This document shows positions 53,694-61,459 of a stretch of DNA of 64,000 nucleotides, one piece after another. A model generated the notes under the pieces. The model saw only the letters and a program-made list of their open reading frames with translations, searched no databases and was not told the origin of the DNA. The position numbers and the translations under genes were made by a program. Source of the stretch: Alphaproteobacteria bacterium (GTDB lineage Bacteria; Pseudomonadota; Alphaproteobacteria; Acetobacterales; Acetobacteraceae); the NCBI GenBank assembly GCA_026400815.1, contig JAPLOI010000004.1, positions 62,001-126,000 of the forward strand, read 5' to 3'. Each line of letters opens with the position of its first letter. Within the stretch, counting starts at the first letter, position 1.

Positions 53694-54368
53694 TCAGGCT
53701 CCCGCAACGAAAATACGATCGACGAACACGCCAGACAGCATCACCTGCTCCGGCGGGATCGGCGTGTCGCTGAAGGCGCGCACTTCGGCCACCACCAGCT
53801 TCGATGCCGTGGCCATCGCCGGGCCGAAATTCATCTGCGCATGGTGGAAGGTGAGGTTCCCCCACCTGTCAGCCACATCGGCACGGATCAGCGCGGCATC
53901 GCCGGGGATGGATTTCTCCAGCACGTAGTCGCGCCCATCGAAATTCCGCACCTCCTTGCCCGCGGCGAGGTCGGTGCCGAAGGCGGTCGGCGTGAAATAG
54001 GCCGGAATGCCGGCGCCGGCGGCACGGATGCTCTCCACGAAGGTGCCCTGCGGCAGCACCTCCAGCTCGATCTTGCCTTCCTTGTAGAGCACCTCGAACG
54101 CCGACAGCGCGCTCTTGTCATGCCCGCGCGCCGCCGAGCAGATCACCTTGCGCACCATCCCGGCCGCGATCAGTTCATGCGTGTTGGAAAGCCGATGCGT
54201 GGCAGAATTCACCACCAGCGTCAGGTTACGCGGACCGAGGTCGAGCAACGCCGCCACCAGCTGGTTTGCGAACCCCGCCCCGGCAAAACCGGACAGCATC
54301 ACGGTTGCCCCATCCCCGATGCCCGCCACGGCCTCCGCGGCCGTCGCCCTTCGCTTCTCGATCGCCAC
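53694..54368 (-). CDS. CoA-transferase subunit A
   Basis: A 224-residue alpha subunit. DGATVMLSGFAGAGFANQL is the glycine-rich CoA-binding block, and GNLTFHHAQMNFGPAMATAS is the late family block. It starts with MAIEKRRATAAEAVA. First gene of a leftward operon (A, B, hydrolase), divergent from the GST gene with 85 nt between starts. It is smaller than pcaI of pseudomonads but within the family range. Confidence 0.85.
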   Translation of the reverse strand: MAIEKRRATAAEAVAGIGDGATVMLSGFAGAGFANQLVAALLDLGPRNLTLVVNSATHRLSNTHELIAAGMVRKVICSAARGHDKSALSAFEVLYKEGKIELEVLPQGTFVESIRAAGAGIPAYFTPTAFGTDLAAGKEVRNFDGRDYVLEKSIPGDAALIRADVADRWGNLTFHHAQMNFGPAMATASKLVVAEVRAFSDTPIPPEQVMLSGVFVDRIFVAGA

Positions 54369-54453
54369 GCCCGTTTCCCCCTTGCGGATCGGGCGAGTCT
54401 AGGCGACGCACCGGGCCAATGCCAACATGGCGCCCCGGGGAAGGAAACACCGC

Positions 54454-55080
54454 ATGACAACGGATCGCATGGTGCTGCACTGGTCGCCGCGCTCGCCCTA
54501 TGTGCGCAAGGTGGTGATATCAGCCCACGAGCTTGGCCTGCACCACCGCATCGACCAGGTACGCACCGTGGTCGGCGGCACCGACCCGCACCACGAGCTG
54601 ATGCGCGAGAACCCGCTCGGCAAGATCCCAACGCTGGTGCTGGCCGACGGCACCATCATCTACGACAGCCCCGTGGTGTGCGAGGCGCTCAACCATATGG
54701 CGGGCGGCACGCTCTTCCCCGCCGACTGGTCCGCCCGCCTCACCGCCCTGCGCTGGCAGGCTCTCGGCAGCGGCATGCTCGACATTTCCCTGCTGCGCCT
54801 CACCGAGCGCAACAAGCCCGAGGCGATGCGCAGCGCGCCGCACCAGGCGCTGTGGAAGGGCAAGATCGACTGCAGCGTCGATGCGCTGGAGGCCGAAGCC
54901 GATACCCTTGCCGCCACGCCGTTCAACATCGGCCACATCGCCATCGGCGTGGCGCTCGGCTACCTCGATTTCCGCTTCGCCGCCGAGGCCTGGCAGGCGG
55001 GCCACCCCAAGCTCGCCGCCTGGCACGCCAGCTTCAACGCGCGCCCCTCGGTCGCCGCCAACATGCCGCAGGAGGGCTGA
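54454..55080 (+). CDS. Glutathione S-transferase family protein
   Basis: A 208-residue GST. The N-terminal thioredoxin-like half shows LHWSPRSPYVRKV (SPxS at the thiol site) and NPLGKIPTLVLADGTIIYDSPVV. The C-terminal half is all-helical with AIGVALGYLDFRF. ATG 54454 is preferred for AAGGAAA upstream; the frame extends to 54427. The enzyme probably conjugates or isomerises a glutathione adduct. The MBL gene follows by 4 nt. Confidence 0.87.
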   Translation: MTTDRMVLHWSPRSPYVRKVVISAHELGLHHRIDQVRTVVGGTDPHHELMRENPLGKIPTLVLADGTIIYDSPVVCEALNHMAGGTLFPADWSARLTALRWQALGSGMLDISLLRLTERNKPEAMRSAPHQALWKGKIDCSVDALEAEADTLAATPFNIGHIAIGVALGYLDFRFAAEAWQAGHPKLAAWHASFNARPSVAANMPQEG

Positions 55081-55084
55081 CCCC

Positions 55085-55978
55085 ATGATCCGTTCGCGCA
55101 TGATCGGCGACGCCAAGGTCACCAGCGTGCTGGAATACACCGGCCCCACCCACCCGCCGGAGTTCCTTTTTCCCGAGATCACCAAGGCTGAGCGCGACGC
55201 GGGGATCAAGGCGCAGCAGCACTGGATGGCGCCGAACCACTACGTGCCGCACATGGACCGCTTCATCGTCACCATCCAGGTCTGGGTGGTGCATGCCGGC
55301 GGCAACGTGATCCTGATCGACACCGGCGTGGGCAACTTCAAGCAGCGCGCCGCCCCGCGCATGAACAACCTCAACACCCTCCTGCTGCCCTGGCTCGAAG
55401 CCGCCGGCGCCGCGCCGGACCAGGTGACCCATGTGGTGCACACTCACATGCACACCGACCATGTCGGCAACAACACGATGCTGCAGGACGGGCGCTGGGT
55501 GCCCACCTTCCCCAACGCGAAATATCTGTTCCCCAAGCAGGAATTCGACTTCTGGAAAGCCGAATACGACCGCGGCGACACCATGGTGCAGGCCGGCTCC
55601 TTCGCCGATTCCGTGCTGCCCATCCTGGAAGCCGGTCTCGGCGCGTTCTACGACGGCGGCCAGGAACTCGCCGGCTGCCTGGCACCGGAGGCGGTCTTCG
55701 GCCACGCCCCCGGCATGTTCGCCCTGCGCCTGCGCTCCCAGGGCGAGGAAGGCCTGTTCTCCACCGACACGATGCACTCGCCCATCCAGGTCGCCTACCC
55801 GCACTGGAACGACCGCTACGTGCTGGATGCCGGCATGGCCAAGGAGTCCCGCGCCCGCCTGCTGAAGAACGCCGCCGATCGCCGTGCCCTCATCATGCCG
55901 TTCCACTTCGGCGCCCCGTACTGCGGCTACGTCCGCAAACAGGGCGAGGGCTACGCCTTCGAGCCGGCAAGCTGGTAG
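55085..55978 (+). CDS. Metallo-beta-lactamase-fold hydrolase
   Basis: A 297-residue MBL-fold protein. The metal motif VVHTHMHTDHVGNN (H121, H123, D125, H126) is complete, with LIDTGVG before it and FSTDTMHSPIQ after. No signal peptide is seen. It resembles MBL hydrolases close to quorum-quenching lactonases (AiiA-like class), but assignment to lactones is not supported. It is cotranscribed with the GST gene. Its stop is followed by four hairpins. Confidence 0.87.
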   Translation: MIRSRMIGDAKVTSVLEYTGPTHPPEFLFPEITKAERDAGIKAQQHWMAPNHYVPHMDRFIVTIQVWVVHAGGNVILIDTGVGNFKQRAAPRMNNLNTLLLPWLEAAGAAPDQVTHVVHTHMHTDHVGNNTMLQDGRWVPTFPNAKYLFPKQEFDFWKAEYDRGDTMVQAGSFADSVLPILEAGLGAFYDGGQELAGCLAPEAVFGHAPGMFALRLRSQGEEGLFSTDTMHSPIQVAYPHWNDRYVLDAGMAKESRARLLKNAADRRALIMPFHFGAPYCGYVRKQGEGYAFEPASW

Positions 55979-55979
55979 G

Positions 55980-56102
55980 CCAGGGGCTCTGCCCCTGGAC
56001 CCCGCTGGGGCCTTAGGCCCCAGACCCCCTTTGCCATTGGCGAACAGATGTGGGTCCAGGGACCTCAGGTCCCTGGCGGGTCCAGGGCAGAGCCCTGGCC
56101 TT
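55980..56102. repeat. Array of four perfect hairpins, REP/bidirectional-terminator-like
   Basis: Four perfect stem-loops, each with a 3-nt loop, lie in tandem: CCAGGGGC-TCT-GCCCCTGG (55980-55998), CTGGGGCC-TTA-GGCCCCAG (56005-56023), CCAGGGACC-TCA-GGTCCCTGG (56056-56076) and CCAGGGC-AGA-GCCCTGG (56082-56098). They fill the gap between convergent genes. Bases 56076-56102 are identical to 23923-23949. Confidence 0.8.
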
Positions 56103-56103
56103 A

Positions 56104-57273
56104 CTAGCTCGGCAGCGCGAGGACGTTCTTGGCCAGCACATTGCGCTGGATTTCGTTCGAGCCGCCGTAGATCGTTGAGGGGCGGGACTGGATGAACTGG
56201 CCTTGCGGGTTCAGTTCGCGGTTGCCGCCGATCGGTTCCAGCAGGCCGGTGTTCTCGCCGGCGATCTCGATCATCGCTTCGGTGATGCGCTGGTAGAGCT
56301 CGGTCTGGTGGACCTTCAGCATGGAGACATCAGGGCCGAGCTGTTCGCCGCGGCGGACCTTTTCGGCGAAGGTCTCGTAGAGCGCCTTGTGATCTTCCAG
56401 GTCCATGCGCAGGCGGGTGTAGCGGTCGGCGAATTGCGGATCGTACTCCAGGCCCATGTGCTCGGCGAGCAGCTTCAGGCGCTGCAGCGCATAGCCGGAC
56501 TGGCGGGGGGAGCCGATGCCGATCCGCTCGAAGCTGAGCAGGTTCTTGGCCATGGTCCAGCCCTTGTCGACGGCGCCAACAATCTGGTCCTTGGGCACGC
56601 GCACGTTGTCGAAGAACACCTCGCAGAACTCGTCGCCCATATCGAGGTTGCGGATCGGGCGCACGGTGATGCCGGGGGTGTTCATCTCGACCAGCAGGAA
56701 GGAGATGCCCTCCTGCTTCTTGGCGATCTTGTTGGTGCGAACCAGCAGGAATATCCAGTTCGCGTCCATGGCCAGCGACGTCCAGATCTTCTGGCCATTC
56801 ACCACCCAGTGGTCACCATCGAGCACGGCTTCGGTGCGCAGGTTGGCGAGGTCGGAGCCGGCATTGGGCTCACTGTAGCCCTGGCACCAGATGTGCTCGC
56901 CGGCGAGGATTTTCGGCAGGAAATGGGCGCGCTGCGCATCGGTCCCGAAGCGGATCAGCAGCGGGCCGATCATCGTCATGCCCATGTCGTTCAAGCGGGT
57001 GCAGCCGTGGCGCTGGAATTCCTCCAGCATGATGAGCTGCTTGCCGGCGGTAAGGCCCATGCCGCCGAATTCGCGCGGCCAGCCGGGGGTGAGCCAGCCC
57101 TTCTGGGAAAGCTTGTGGTACCACACCTTGTTCTCGGAGAAGTGCAGGCGCTTGGTGGGGTTGCGTATCTCGGGCGGGTAGTTCGCTTCCACCCAGCCGC
57201 GCACCATCATGCGGAAGCTGTCGTCGTCGAGGTGGTTGTAGTTCTCGGGGGTGCCGGGGGTGATGGCGTTCAT
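56104..57273 (-). CDS. Acyl-CoA dehydrogenase family protein
   Basis: A 389-residue flavoenzyme. WCQGYSEPNAGSDLANLRT, DGDHWVVNGQKIWTS and the closing YGGSNEIQRNVLAKN are ACAD blocks. A catalytic Glu equivalent cannot be assigned by eye. It oxidises an acyl-CoA, passing electrons to ETF. The partial ACAD at 63141 is a second, distinct member; heterotetrameric ACAD pairs exist in such loci, but the genes here are 6 kb apart. Confidence 0.87.
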   Translation of the reverse strand: MNAITPGTPENYNHLDDDSFRMMVRGWVEANYPPEIRNPTKRLHFSENKVWYHKLSQKGWLTPGWPREFGGMGLTAGKQLIMLEEFQRHGCTRLNDMGMTMIGPLLIRFGTDAQRAHFLPKILAGEHIWCQGYSEPNAGSDLANLRTEAVLDGDHWVVNGQKIWTSLAMDANWIFLLVRTNKIAKKQEGISFLLVEMNTPGITVRPIRNLDMGDEFCEVFFDNVRVPKDQIVGAVDKGWTMAKNLLSFERIGIGSPRQSGYALQRLKLLAEHMGLEYDPQFADRYTRLRMDLEDHKALYETFAEKVRRGEQLGPDVSMLKVHQTELYQRITEAMIEIAGENTGLLEPIGGNRELNPQGQFIQSRPSTIYGGSNEIQRNVLAKNVLALPS

Positions 57274-57338
57274 GGTGGGCTCCGCGTTCCTCCGGTGCAG
57301 GTTACGCCGGGCGGGGCGGCTGTTCCAGTGGGCGTGGC

Positions 57339-58721
57339 TTGGCTAGGGTGGCGCCGGAACGAGGGGGACGGGCCATCCGCAACGCTTACGCCGGCCTGGT
57401 GGTGATCGGCCTCGGCACGCTGGTGGTGCCGCTGGATGCGATGGTGAACGTGGCGTTCCCCGATATCGTGCGCGATTTCGCCATGCCGATCCCGATGATC
57501 CAGTGGGTGGTGATCAGCTACGTGCTGACCCATGCCAGCCTGATGCTGGTGTTCGGCCGGCTCGGCGACATGCTGGGGCACCGGCGGATCTTCCTGGCGG
57601 GGGCGGCGCTGAGCGCGGTGGCGTTCGTGGGATGCACCCTGGCACCGGCCTTCGGGTGGCTGCTGGCAGCACGGGTGGCGCAGGGGATGGGGGCGGCGCT
57701 GTTGCTTTCCTGCGGGCCGGCGCTGGCGACGTTCCTGTTTCCGGAAAGCGAGCGGGCGCGGGCGTTGGGACTGTACACCATGATCTTCGGGCTCGGTGGG
57801 GCGATCGGGCCGCCGGTGGCGGGCGTGCTGGTGGAGATGTTCGGCTGGCGGGCGGTGTATGCGGCGCGGGTGCCGCTGTGCATTGCAGCGTTCCTGTTTG
57901 CCTGGCGGCTGCCCGTGGATGTGGCGGGCGGGGTGCGGGAGCGATTCGACGGGTTGGGGGCAGTGTTGCTGGCCGGGGCCATCACGGCGGCGCTGCTGGC
58001 GGTGAACCAGAGTGCGCTGTGGCTGGGGGTGGCGGCGGTGGGGGCGGTGGCGGCGTTCATCTGGCAGGAACGGCGGGTGGAGCGGCCGATCATCGACGTG
58101 TCGCTGTTCCGCGATGGCGGCTTCGCGGCGATCAATCTGGGGAATGTGCTGGTCAATCTCGCCGCCTTCGCGGTGATGCTGCTCGCGCCATTCCATCTGG
58201 TGCGGGTGGAGGGGTTGTCGGTGGGGGTGCTGGGGCTGGTGCTGGCAGGGTCGTCGACGGGGATGATGGTCGCCGCACCAATCGCAGGGCGGCTGGCGGG
58301 GCGGGTGGCGGCGAAGGTGCTGCTGGTGGGGGGCGCGTTGCTGGTGGCGGCGTCCTTGGCGTTGGTGGGGCAGACGCTGGGGCTGTGGGTGACGGTGCCA
58401 GCGCTGGTGATGCAGGGGGTGGGGCTGGGGCTGTACCAGGTGGCGTATTCGGAGATCGTGGCAGGCACCCTGCCCCGCCGGGCGCGTGGGGTGGCGGGGT
58501 CGCTGTCGATGATGACGCGGACGCTGGGGACGGTGGCGGGGGCTTCGGTGCTGATGCTCGCCTTCACCGCGGCGCGAGGGGCGGCGGAGGCGGCGGGGAT
58601 TCCGGCGGAGGCGGCGCTGACGGCGGGGTTCCGGGCGGCGTTCATGATGGCTACGGGGCTGGTGGTGGCGACGGCGATGATGTTGGCGTGGCGGGTACGG
58701 GGTGGGCATGGACACGGTTGA
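57339..58721 (+). CDS. MFS transporter (DHA2/14-TM-like efflux type)
   Basis: A 460-residue major facilitator with many hydrophobic segments. Motif A FGRLGDMLGHRRIF follows the second helix, and the early LVVPLDAMVNVAFPDI resembles drug:H+ antiporters. The start is uncertain: TTG 57339 and GTG 57348 are in frame, and no ATG precedes the first helix. Codons end in G far more often than in neighbours. It overlaps the GMC oxidoreductase start. An efflux or uptake role cannot be decided. Confidence 0.82.
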   Translation: MARVAPERGGRAIRNAYAGLVVIGLGTLVVPLDAMVNVAFPDIVRDFAMPIPMIQWVVISYVLTHASLMLVFGRLGDMLGHRRIFLAGAALSAVAFVGCTLAPAFGWLLAARVAQGMGAALLLSCGPALATFLFPESERARALGLYTMIFGLGGAIGPPVAGVLVEMFGWRAVYAARVPLCIAAFLFAWRLPVDVAGGVRERFDGLGAVLLAGAITAALLAVNQSALWLGVAAVGAVAAFIWQERRVERPIIDVSLFRDGGFAAINLGNVLVNLAAFAVMLLAPFHLVRVEGLSVGVLGLVLAGSSTGMMVAAPIAGRLAGRVAAKVLLVGGALLVAASLALVGQTLGLWVTVPALVMQGVGLGLYQVAYSEIVAGTLPRRARGVAGSLSMMTRTLGTVAGASVLMLAFTAARGAAEAAGIPAEAALTAGFRAAFMMATGLVVATAMMLAWRVRGGHGHG

Positions 58722-60303
58722 CGTTCTGATCATCGGCTCCGGCGCCTCCGGGGCGGCGGTGGCGTGGAGTTTGGCGGAGACGCGGATGCGGATCGTCTGC
58801 CTGGAGCAGGGGGAGTGGCAGAAGCCATCCGACTTTCCCTCCACCGGGCGGGATTGGGAGGCGCGGCGGTTCAGCGACTTCGCCTCCTCGCCGAACCAGC
58901 GCCGGCGGGCGTCGGACTATCCGGTGAACGATGATGACAGCCCGATCAAGGTGGTGAACTTCAACGGGGTGGGCGGCGGGACCGTGATGTTCACCGCGCA
59001 TTTTCCGCGGCTGCATCCTTCGGATTTTCGGGTGAAGACACTGGATGGCGTGGCCGATGATTGGCCGATCGACTACTTCACGCTGGAGAAGTTCTACGCG
59101 TTGAACGACCGGATGACGGGCGTATCGGGCATGGCGGGCGATCCGGCCTACCCCGCGCATGAGCCGCCGATGCCGCCGCTGCCGATGGGGCGAACGGGGC
59201 GGCGGATCGGGGAGGCGATGAATCGGCTGGGCTGGCATTGGTGGCCGAGCGAGGCGGCGATCGCGACGCGGGAGTGGGAGGGGCGGGCGGCGTGCATCAA
59301 TATTGGCCACTGCACCCCGGGCTGCGCGCAGGGGGCGAAGGGCTCCACCGACATCACCTATTGGCCGCTGGCGATCCGGGCCGGGGTGGAGTTGCGGACG
59401 AACTGCCGGGTGCGGGAGATCACGCATGATGCGACCGGCATGGCAACGGGGGCGATCTACTACGACCGGGACGGGAACGAGGTGTTCCAGCCGGCGCATG
59501 TTGTGGTGGTGGCGTGCAACGGGGTGGGCACGCCGCGGCTGCTGCTGAACTCCGCCGGGGGGAAGCATCCCGATGGGTTGGCGAATTCGTCGGGGATGGT
59601 GGGGCGGAACTTGATGTTCCATCCCTGGGCGGTGGTGAGCGGGTATGTGGAGGAGAAGCTGGATGGGCATCGCGGCTCGCCGCTGTGCCTGTGGAGCCAG
59701 GAATTCTACGAGAGCGATGCGTCGCGCGGGTTCGTGCGGGGCTACGAGTTCCAGTTCGGGCGCGGGGTGCAGGTGATCACCGAGGGCATCCAGAACATGG
59801 CGCTGGGGCGGGTGCCGTGGGGCGAGGGGCATCACGAGGCGTTCCGACACTGGTCCGGAAGGCGGTTCTCCGTGGAGGTGTGCTGCGAGGATCTGCCGGA
59901 AGAGCACAACCGGGTGACGCTGGATCCCGTGTTGGTGGATGGGCACGGGGTGCCGGCGCCGAAGATCAGCTACCGGATCAGCCAGAATTCCCAGGCGATG
60001 CTGTCGCATGGGGTGGCGCATGGGACGCGGATCATGGAGGCGGCGGGGGCCACCGATCTTTCCATCACCTGCCCGGTGCCGGTGGCGGGGTGGCATCTGT
60101 TGGGCACGTGCCGGATGGGGACGGACCCGTCGCGGTCCGTGGTGAATGAGTGGGGGCGGTGCCACGACGTGAAGAACCTGTTCATCGTGGATGGCAGCGT
60201 GTTCGTGACCTCTGGCGGCGTGAACCCGACGACGACGATCCAGGCCATTGCGCTGTACATCGCCGACCAGATGAAGCAGCGGCTGGCGAATCTGTTCGAT
60301 TGA
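58708..60303 (+). CDS. GMC oxidoreductase (gluconate dehydrogenase-type large subunit)
   Basis: A 531-residue FAD enzyme. The N-terminal GSGASGAAVAW dinucleotide loop, VNFNGVGGGTVMF, a mid GHCTPGCAQGAKGS, and GGVNPTTTIQAIALYIAD near the C-terminus fit the GMC family, in the branch of gluconate 2-dehydrogenase and similar sugar-acid dehydrogenases. No signal peptide or Tat motif is seen. It overlaps the MFS gene by 14 nt and precedes a small-subunit gene by 8 nt. A cytochrome c subunit gene is absent from the locus. Confidence 0.85.
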   Translation: MDTVDVLIIGSGASGAAVAWSLAETRMRIVCLEQGEWQKPSDFPSTGRDWEARRFSDFASSPNQRRRASDYPVNDDDSPIKVVNFNGVGGGTVMFTAHFPRLHPSDFRVKTLDGVADDWPIDYFTLEKFYALNDRMTGVSGMAGDPAYPAHEPPMPPLPMGRTGRRIGEAMNRLGWHWWPSEAAIATREWEGRAACINIGHCTPGCAQGAKGSTDITYWPLAIRAGVELRTNCRVREITHDATGMATGAIYYDRDGNEVFQPAHVVVVACNGVGTPRLLLNSAGGKHPDGLANSSGMVGRNLMFHPWAVVSGYVEEKLDGHRGSPLCLWSQEFYESDASRGFVRGYEFQFGRGVQVITEGIQNMALGRVPWGEGHHEAFRHWSGRRFSVEVCCEDLPEEHNRVTLDPVLVDGHGVPAPKISYRISQNSQAMLSHGVAHGTRIMEAAGATDLSITCPVPVAGWHLLGTCRMGTDPSRSVVNEWGRCHDVKNLFIVDGSVFVTSGGVNPTTTIQAIALYIADQMKQRLANLFD

Positions 60304-60311
60304 GGCGGGCG

Positions 60312-60758
60312 ATGGCGCATCCCTTTCTTTCCGACGCGGCGGTGGACGATCTGCGCTGCCTGGCGGCGATGATCATTCCGGCGAGTGCGCGGTTCGGGCT
60401 GCCGGCGGCGGATGATCCGGCAATCTTTGCTGATCTGCTGGCTAGTCTCGATCACGACCGGATCGAGGTGGAGGCGGGGCTGGCGCATGTGCGGGCCAAG
60501 GCGGGGCGGGGCTTGATGGCGTTGGACGCGGCGGGGCGGGCGGCGTTGGGGCGGGCGTTGCAGGCGGAGGGTACGGCGAATGTGGCGGTGCTCAGCCGGC
60601 TGGTGATGCTGGCCTATTACCGGGATGACCGGGTGGTGCGGTCGCTGGGGCTGGAGCCGCGGGCGCCGTTCCCGAAGGGGCATGAGATGGAGGCAGGGGA
60701 TTGGTCCCTGCTGGATCCCGTGCGGGCGCGGCGGCCGATGTGGCGGGATCCTCGGTAG
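60312..60758 (+). CDS. Gluconate 2-dehydrogenase subunit 3-like protein
   Basis: A 148-residue small protein directly after the GMC oxidoreductase. Features include CLAAMIIPASARFGLPAADDPAIFADLL and FPKGHEMEAGDWSLLDPV, which resemble the subunit 3 (gamma) family of gluconate 2-dehydrogenases. The usual Tat leader is missing, as for the large subunit. The open frame from 60150 is a shadow in the GMC gene. The pair presumably forms a cytosolic or membrane-associated flavoenzyme. Confidence 0.75.
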   Translation: MAHPFLSDAAVDDLRCLAAMIIPASARFGLPAADDPAIFADLLASLDHDRIEVEAGLAHVRAKAGRGLMALDAAGRAALGRALQAEGTANVAVLSRLVMLAYYRDDRVVRSLGLEPRAPFPKGHEMEAGDWSLLDPVRARRPMWRDPR

Positions 60759-61279
60759 ATTTCGCAACAAAATGTTATCGTAACATTTTGATTGTGGGTT
60801 TGTGCCGACACCTGGTGCCGTTTTGAAGAATCGGGGGGGCGGAGAGCACGCCACGGCGCAATCGCCGGCCGGATGGGGATGTGACGGCGCCTGCCGGGCG
60901 TCATCCTGACACGGCGGGGCATGGGCGTGACCAGGCCCAGGACGACCGCGGGGGTGCGGACGGAATCGCGGCGTGCGGTGCCATCGGGGGTGGGCGCGCG
61001 CGAGGCGCGCCAGAGGGAACTGCGGCGGCGGATGCGGAGGGGGATGGCGCCTTCCTGCGACGCGGCGGGGCGGTACAGGGAGACGCGGTGCGCCGGGGGC
61101 GGGAGCTTGCCGGCCTGCCAATCCTGGCAGATGCGCTCGAGAACCATGAGCACGCGGATCAGGGCGGCGATGATCAGAACCTGGATGGGCGCGGACGCAC
61201 CTCGCCGCTGCGCAGCGCGGAGCTCTGCGATCATGCAGGCGAAATGCCGATCCAGGGGCTGCGCTTGATGATATGTCAC
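60617..61279 (-). CDS. Doubtful small hypothetical protein, 3' end uncertain
   Basis: From GTG 61279 (or ATG 61234) the frame reads MIAELRAAQRRGASAPIQ, then a helical LIIAALIRVLMVLERICQDW and an Arg/Pro-rich tail. The first about 65 residues look like a genuine protein, and an AT-rich promoter-like patch (61282-61330) lies upstream. After about 60790 the frame runs through the palindrome and antisense to the subunit 3 gene, so the real end is probably near 60800 or has been lost. No family assigned; such short basic proteins are frequent in this bacterial group by my impression only. Confidence 0.35.
   Translation of the reverse strand: MTYHQAQPLDRHFACMIAELRAAQRRGASAPIQVLIIAALIRVLMVLERICQDWQAGKLPPPAHRVSLYRPAASQEGAIPLRIRRRSSLWRASRAPTPDGTARRDSVRTPAVVLGLVTPMPRRVRMTPGRRRHIPIRPAIAPWRALRPPDSSKRHQVSAQTHNQNVTITFCCEIYRGSRHIGRRARTGSSRDQSPASISCPFGNGARGSSPSDRTTRSSR
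60768..60790. promoter_or_regulatory. Perfect AT-rich palindrome, operator-like
   Basis: CAAAATGTTA-TCG-TAACATTTTG is a perfect 10-3-10 inverted repeat in AT-rich sequence, 10 nt after the small-subunit stop. The ATGTTA/TAACAT half-sites recall Zur-type boxes, but the spacing differs from the ones I know. It could be an operator or a weak terminator. No gene is cleanly placed downstream of it. Confidence 0.5.
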
Positions 61280-61375
61280 GCAGATATACTAACTATTCTC
61301 GCGAACCGCTGTCATAGGAATCATTGCATGGCTGACCGGCGTCGTGAGGGTTGACGCGGGGGCGGCTGGAAATGC

Positions 61376-61405
61376 GAAAGCCGGCCTGGTGAAGGGCCGG
61401 CTTTC
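61376..61405 (-). terminator. Hairpin terminator of the orphan SBP gene
   Basis: GAAAGCCGGCC and GGCCGGCTTTC form a perfect 11-bp stem around an 8-nt loop, 55 nt downstream of the leftward SBP gene. The stem base is A/T-rich as in intrinsic terminators, followed by a short run of T on the minus strand. Best terminator candidate in the window. Confidence 0.6.
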
Positions 61406-61459
61406 GGGCAGTCTTGCAGCACGGGCCGGGCGGATGGAGCCATCCGCCCGGCGGCCTGG

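Noticed and set aside
60881-61354. Plus-strand frame in the 60.8-61.4 kb gap
   Set aside because: Gly/Arg-rich reading with no start signal; the minus-strand frame has better N-terminal character.
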